Part shown: piece after piece, positions 5,765 to 8,453 of the stretch | How positions within the stretch are numbered: the first letter of the stretch is position 1 | Layout: every line of letters begins with the position of its first letter | Assembly (NCBI GenBank): GCA_002305415.1 | Contig: DBQX01000058.1 | Coordinates: 383-8,835, forward strand | DNA from: Actinomycetales bacterium UBA1383 | GTDB lineage: Bacteria; Actinomycetota; Actinomycetes; Actinomycetales; Actinomycetaceae | Length of the DNA: 8,453 nucleotides | Reading direction: 5' to 3' | The notes under the pieces: model-generated | What the model saw: only the letters and a program-made list of their open reading frames with translations | Database searches by the model: none | What the model was told of the DNA's origin: nothing | Made by a program: the position numbers and the translations under genes

Positions 5765-6670
5765 ATGCCGCAGTGGGACCCGGAGGTCACGGTCGACCCG
5801 ACCCTGGCCCACGCACTGATCGCGGGCCAGTTCCCCCAGCTCGCGGACCTTCCGGTCCGGCCGTTCGACGCCGGGTGGGACAACACGGTGTTCCGCGTGG
5901 GCGATGACCTCCTGTTCCGCTTCCCGCGCCGCGAGATCGCTGTTCCCGGGGTGCGGCGCGAGATCGCGGTCCTCGGCCGGCTGGCACCGCACCTTCCGCT
6001 ACCGATCCCGGTCCCGCTCCACGTGGGCGCGCCGGCGCTCGGGTTCCCGTGGCCGTGGTTCGGCGCGCCCCACCTCCCGGGGGTGGGACTCATGACGACG
6101 GGCCTGCCGTTCGAGGATCGCGCCGCCGTCGGGGCCGCGCTCGGCGAGTTCCTGCGTGCGCTGCACTCCCCTGTCCTCGCCGCCGAGGTGGGCGAGGGAC
6201 TCCCGCCGGATCCGATGCGCCGCGCCGACATGCCCTACCGCGTCGCCCTGACCCGTGCCCGGCTCCACGAGCTCGCCGAGGCCGGCGAGTGGATCGACGA
6301 CGCCGCCACCCACGCGCTCCTCGACGCCGCCGCGACGCTCCCGCCGTCGTCGGGCCGCGCCGTCCTGCACGGGGACCTGCACGCCGCCCACGTCCTTGTG
6401 GCCGGCGACGCCGTCACGGGGGTGATCGACTGGGGCGACCTGTGTGTGGGCGACCCGGCGATCGACCTGTCGATCGCGTTCGGGGCGCTGGCCGGCCCCT
6501 CCCGTGCGGCATTTCTCGCCGCCCGCGGACCCCTCGACGCCGCGACCGAGTTGCGGGCGCGTACGATCGCCGTCACCCTCGCCGCGATCCTGCTCGCCTA
6601 CGCGATCGACCAGGACCTGCCGCACGTCGCGGCCGAGTGCCGCCGGGCGCTCGTGGCCGCGGTCCGCTGA
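5765..6670 (+). CDS. Aminoglycoside/macrolide phosphotransferase (APH) family protein
   Basis: This is a 301-residue kinase-fold protein of the APH family, which transfers phosphate from ATP (or GTP) to a small-molecule hydroxyl. The N-lobe has AGWDNTVFRVGDDLLFRFPRR (36-56), typical of the nucleotide-binding beta hairpin. The C-lobe has the catalytic loop H202-G-D204-L-H-A-A-H209-V-L-V, then the metal-binding Asp222 in VIDWGD and GDPAIDLSIAFG (229-240). In the catalytic loop the usual Asn is His209, as in macrolide 2'-phosphotransferases and many chromosomal APH-like proteins. Length matches the family. No resistance cassette or mobile element is nearby, so a housekeeping or unknown substrate is as likely as an antibiotic. 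It is convergent with the pRiA4b-type gene, 21 nt between stops. Confidence 0.9.
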   Translation: MPQWDPEVTVDPTLAHALIAGQFPQLADLPVRPFDAGWDNTVFRVGDDLLFRFPRREIAVPGVRREIAVLGRLAPHLPLPIPVPLHVGAPALGFPWPWFGAPHLPGVGLMTTGLPFEDRAAVGAALGEFLRALHSPVLAAEVGEGLPPDPMRRADMPYRVALTRARLHELAEAGEWIDDAATHALLDAAATLPPSSGRAVLHGDLHAAHVLVAGDAVTGVIDWGDLCVGDPAIDLSIAFGALAGPSRAAFLAARGPLDAATELRARTIAVTLAAILLAYAIDQDLPHVAAECRRALVAAVR

Positions 6671-6682
6671 CGTGCCAGCCAG

Positions 6683-6704
6683 GCCGGTCCCTCAGGGGCC
6701 CGGC
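6683..6704. terminator. GC hairpin between convergent genes, possible bidirectional terminator
   Basis: GCCGGTCCC pairs with GGGGCC and GGC across a 3-nt loop (6692-6694), with one unpaired C at 6701 and one G-U pair. It lies just past the phosphotransferase stop and covers the last codons and stop of the opposing gene. There is no T-run on either strand, so it is not a classical intrinsic terminator. GC-rich hairpins of this kind may still end transcription in actinobacteria. Confidence 0.3.
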
Positions 6705-8317
6705 GTGGGCTGTTTCCGGAGCCGTCGGTCCGCGGACTGCAGCGCCACCCGAGCCAGGTCTCGCCCGCCCGGAACCGCCGCCCGGCCCCAGAGGTCCTGG
6801 GCGGAGCGCATCGTTCCCAGCACCCCCGACGTGGGGTGGGAGTGCTGGTAGGCCGCCCACTTGTCGAGGCTCCGGCCGCCCTCGGTGGTCCAGCCCGCCG
6901 CGGCCAACAGCGCGGAGGACGCGTCCATCACGCCGGCGTCGGGCACGGCGACGTCCAGCAGCCGCAGTGCACCGGCCAGGCGCCCGAACGCCTTCTTCTC
7001 CAGCGGCAACCGTTCGACGATGTGCCACCACAGGTCCACTGGACGCTCCACGAGCCGGGCGCCCGCTCTCGTCACCAGCAGCCGGCCATGGAGCACGCGG
7101 ACCAGGCCCAGCGTGGTGGCGCTCTCCCGCAGGGCCTGCACCGCAGGGGTGAGATTCTCGCGGTTGCCCTTGCCGTAGGTGCCCTCGAGGCCGAGGCCCA
7201 CCCAGAGCCGCTGCACCACGGCCGGCGGCAGCCACCCAGCGGCCGTCAGCGCCAGCCCGTCACCGCCCACTTCGCGGAGCAACGCCTGGTACGGCGCCAC
7301 CATGGCCGCCATCTGCTCCTCCGACGGCGGCAGTGCCGCCCCGATGTCGGCCTCCCTGATCCAGGACTCCAGAGCTGTCCGCTCCGGCGCCGGGAGGGAG
7401 AGGAGCAGGTCGAGGAGGGCGGGGTTGAGGGAGGCGAGCACCAAGGGCTCCTCGTCGAGTACCTCGTTGACCTCGTCCACGTCGAAATCGGCCGGGTCGA
7501 AGTCCTCGGGCAGCCACGCGGCGGTCGCAGCGAGGTCCTCGTCCAGGGGGGCCCGCCCCTCCAGGGCCGCCACCAGCTCGTTGTAGGTCCAGATGCCCCC
7601 GACGTCCTCCGGAGGGCAAGCGCGCCGACCGGTCACGCACCGCGCCGCCGGTGCCGACTCCTCACGGGGGGACACGGCCTCGAGCCTGATGACGTGCTCC
7701 CACGAGTCACCGAAGTCGTACTCGTAGAAGAGCCGGTCACCGGGTGCGGCGAGCACCTGGTCCAGGCGCACGGTGGCCTCCTGGATGCCCTCGATACCCG
7801 GCTCGTCCTCCTCGTCGAACGGCGTGAGGAAGGGCAGCACCGAGAGGTCGCCGAACGTCACGGTCTGGAAGTGGTGGAGGTGGGAGTCGGTCCACCCCAT
7901 CGCCCGCTGGAGGATGTCGTGCACCTGGTCGAGCGTGAGGTCGCTGCGCAGTTCCAGGCGTCGCCAGATCGGCGGGGTGGCGCGCGCGAGGTCGACGCGG
8001 ACGGTGAAGGTGACGACGTCGTCGCGCGGGGGGCCGAGCTCCGGCACGCGGCGTCGCGGCACGCGTTCGGTGGTCGCCCGGGCGAGGCCGAACAGGAGGG
8101 CGAGTGCCTCCTCAGGACTGCCGGCCTCCTCGATGAGCCGGCGAGCCAGCTCCTCGGGCGACGGACCCCTGTCGGGAGGCCCGTCGGGGGGCCCGTCGGG
8201 AGGCCCGTCGGGGGGCCCGTCCGGGGGCCCGTCGGGAGGCCCGTCGGGGGGCCCGTCCGGGGGCCCGTCCGGACGCCCGGGAAAGCCGGGAAACGGGATG
8301 ACGTTGTCATCAGGCAT
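6692..8317 (-). CDS. Plasmid pRiA4b ORF-3 family protein with GPPD-repeat linker and long C-terminal region
   Basis: This 541-residue protein begins with MPDDNVIPFP, then eight perfect GPPD repeats (residues 18-49), a short helical stretch (54-83), and a PRiA4_ORF3-like domain at about 101-255. That domain shows PPIWRRLEL (115-123), MGWTDSHLHHF (140-150), YEYDFGDSWEH (198-208) and ACPPEDVGG...YNEL (233-248). It is the domain of the so-called TnpR protein of IS1096, whose function is unproven. Residues from about 295 to the end are probably mostly helical, with LTAAGWLPP (358-364) and a related LLAAAGWTTEGG (470-480); I cannot assign this region. I chose ATG 8317, with GGGA 8 nt upstream; the upstream in-frame extension is encoded by the edge repeats. 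No transposase, terminal inverted repeats or target duplication is visible, so this looks like a host gene, not an active element. Confidence 0.85.
   Translation of the reverse strand: MPDDNVIPFPGFPGRPDGPPDGPPDGPPDGPPDGPPDGPPDGPPDGPPDRGPSPEELARRLIEEAGSPEEALALLFGLARATTERVPRRRVPELGPPRDDVVTFTVRVDLARATPPIWRRLELRSDLTLDQVHDILQRAMGWTDSHLHHFQTVTFGDLSVLPFLTPFDEEDEPGIEGIQEATVRLDQVLAAPGDRLFYEYDFGDSWEHVIRLEAVSPREESAPAARCVTGRRACPPEDVGGIWTYNELVAALEGRAPLDEDLAATAAWLPEDFDPADFDVDEVNEVLDEEPLVLASLNPALLDLLLSLPAPERTALESWIREADIGAALPPSEEQMAAMVAPYQALLREVGGDGLALTAAGWLPPAVVQRLWVGLGLEGTYGKGNRENLTPAVQALRESATTLGLVRVLHGRLLVTRAGARLVERPVDLWWHIVERLPLEKKAFGRLAGALRLLDVAVPDAGVMDASSALLAAAGWTTEGGRSLDKWAAYQHSHPTSGVLGTMRSAQDLWGRAAVPGGRDLARVALQSADRRLRKQPTPGP
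8171..8278 (-). repeat. 12-bp tandem repeat, nine units, encoding the GPPD linker
   Basis: Nine in-frame 12-bp units of the type GTCGGGAGGCCC (plus strand) encode the Asp-Gly-Pro-Pro tract. Three main variants occur: A (GTCGGGAGGCCC), B (GTCGGGGGGCCC) and C (GTCCGGGGGCCC). The order is A-B-A-B-C-A-B-C, then a diverged last unit. The block at 8195-8230 (A-B-C) is identical to 8231-8266, showing duplication at a 36-bp level. Unit number probably varies between strains. Confidence 0.95.
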
Positions 8318-8350
8318 GGACACACTGTCCCATAACCCTCGCCGGACACC

Positions 8351-8389
8351 GCTCCGTGGTGTGCTGTTGCCCCCCTCACACCACGGAGC
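8351..8389. repeat. Perfect 13-bp inverted repeat upstream of the pRiA4b-type gene
   Basis: GCTCCGTGGTGTG (8351-8363) and CACACCACGGAGC (8377-8389) are perfect inverse complements separated by 13 nt and can form a strong hairpin. The right arm is part of the direct repeat that starts at 8373, so the left arm is an inverted piece of the same repeat. There is no T-run after it on either strand. It lies 34 nt upstream of the start codon at 8317. Confidence 0.85.
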
Positions 8390-8453
8390 CTCCCTCACGC
8401 CAAGGACCCCCCACCCCAGCCCTCCCTCACACCACGGAGCCTCCCTCACGCCA
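8373..8453. repeat. 30-bp direct repeat, two copies at 51-bp spacing, running to the window edge
   Basis: The 30 bases at 8373-8402 recur exactly at 8424-8453, the last base of the window. The shared core is CACACCACGGAGCCTCCCTC followed by ACGCCA. The 21-nt spacer (8403-8423) is C-rich and ends in CCT, so CCTCCCTCAC occurs three times. More copies may lie outside. The minus strand stays open across the repeat, and since 51 nt is 17 codons it would encode a repeated REAPWCEGG peptide, but no ribosome binding site supports translation. It looks like a dispersed intergenic repeat. Confidence 0.85.

Noticed and set aside
3465..5819. 784-codon open frame on the plus strand
   Set aside because: It lies antisense to the PAP2 and oxidoreductase genes and overlaps the 146-residue protein gene in another frame. 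Its composition (Arg, Gly, Pro, Ala and His rich) is what GC-rich antisense frames give, and no family motif is visible.
6692..8317. An IS1096-type insertion sequence
   Set aside because: Only the TnpR-like domain is present, inside a much longer protein. There is no transposase gene, and no terminal inverted repeats or target duplication were found around it.
6836..8335. 499-codon open frame on the plus strand
   Set aside because: It is antisense to the pRiA4b-type gene, which has clear family motifs. The translation is low-complexity and the tandem repeat reads there as GPVGRPVG.
8318..8449. 44-residue N-terminal extension of the pRiA4b-type protein with a repeated REAPWCEGG peptide
   Set aside because: It is encoded by the intergenic direct repeats, begins with a GTG at the window edge without a ribosome binding site, and the ATG at 8317 starts a normal-looking product.
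8373..8453. CRISPR array at the right edge
   Set aside because: Only two repeat copies are seen, the spacer is 21 nt and shares sequence with the repeat, and there are no cas genes in the window.

Overview
The window is GC-rich (roughly 70%) and shows strong codon-position bias, so long open frames appear antisense to most real genes. The proteins look actinobacterial: an F420-type LLM-class oxidoreductase, a secreted GH25-like protein with the YVNTANPG and DVETGN motifs, a pRiA4b ORF-3-type protein, and two genes whose -10-like box lies 7-8 nt before the start codon, as in leaderless transcripts. A high-GC actinomycete is likely; the genus cannot be settled from this sequence.

Layout, left to right. 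(1) 1-1083 (+) is the 3' part of oadB, the membrane subunit of a sodium-pumping biotin-dependent decarboxylase, cut by the left edge. (2) 1092-2030 (-) encodes a secreted protein with a GH25-like pattern of acidic residues; its stop codon is 8 nt from that of oadB. (3) 2031-2261 is a divergent intergenic region. It holds a perfect 18-bp palindrome overlapping a possible -35 box, a 22-nt hairpin and a strong ribosome binding site. (4) 2262-3437 and 3434-3874 (+) form a two-gene unit with a 4-nt start/stop overlap. The first is a C39-like (papain-fold) cysteine peptidase with a C-terminal domain; the second is a stand-alone protein related to that C-terminal domain. (5) 3861-4793 and 4800-5723 (-) are a PAP2 phosphatase and an LLM-class oxidoreductase, likely co-transcribed, with the oxidoreductase first. 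The PAP2 3' end overlaps gene 3434-3874 tail to tail by 14 nt. (6) 5765-6670 (+) is an aminoglycoside/macrolide phosphotransferase-family kinase, divergent from the oxidoreductase. (7) 6692-8317 (-) is a 541-residue pRiA4b ORF-3-family protein with a GPPD-repeat linker, encoded by a 12-bp tandem repeat, and a long C-terminal region I cannot assign. (8) 8318-8453 is intergenic and contains inverted and direct repeats that run to the window edge.

The genes do not form one obvious pathway. The oadB gene belongs to a complex encoded outside the window, and the rest are short transcription units packed tail to tail or divergently. The most distinctive unit is the C39-like peptidase with its small related partner. 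Its architecture suggests the two proteins act together or on the same ligand, but the function is not known. No tRNA, rRNA, CRISPR array, transposase or intact insertion sequence was seen.
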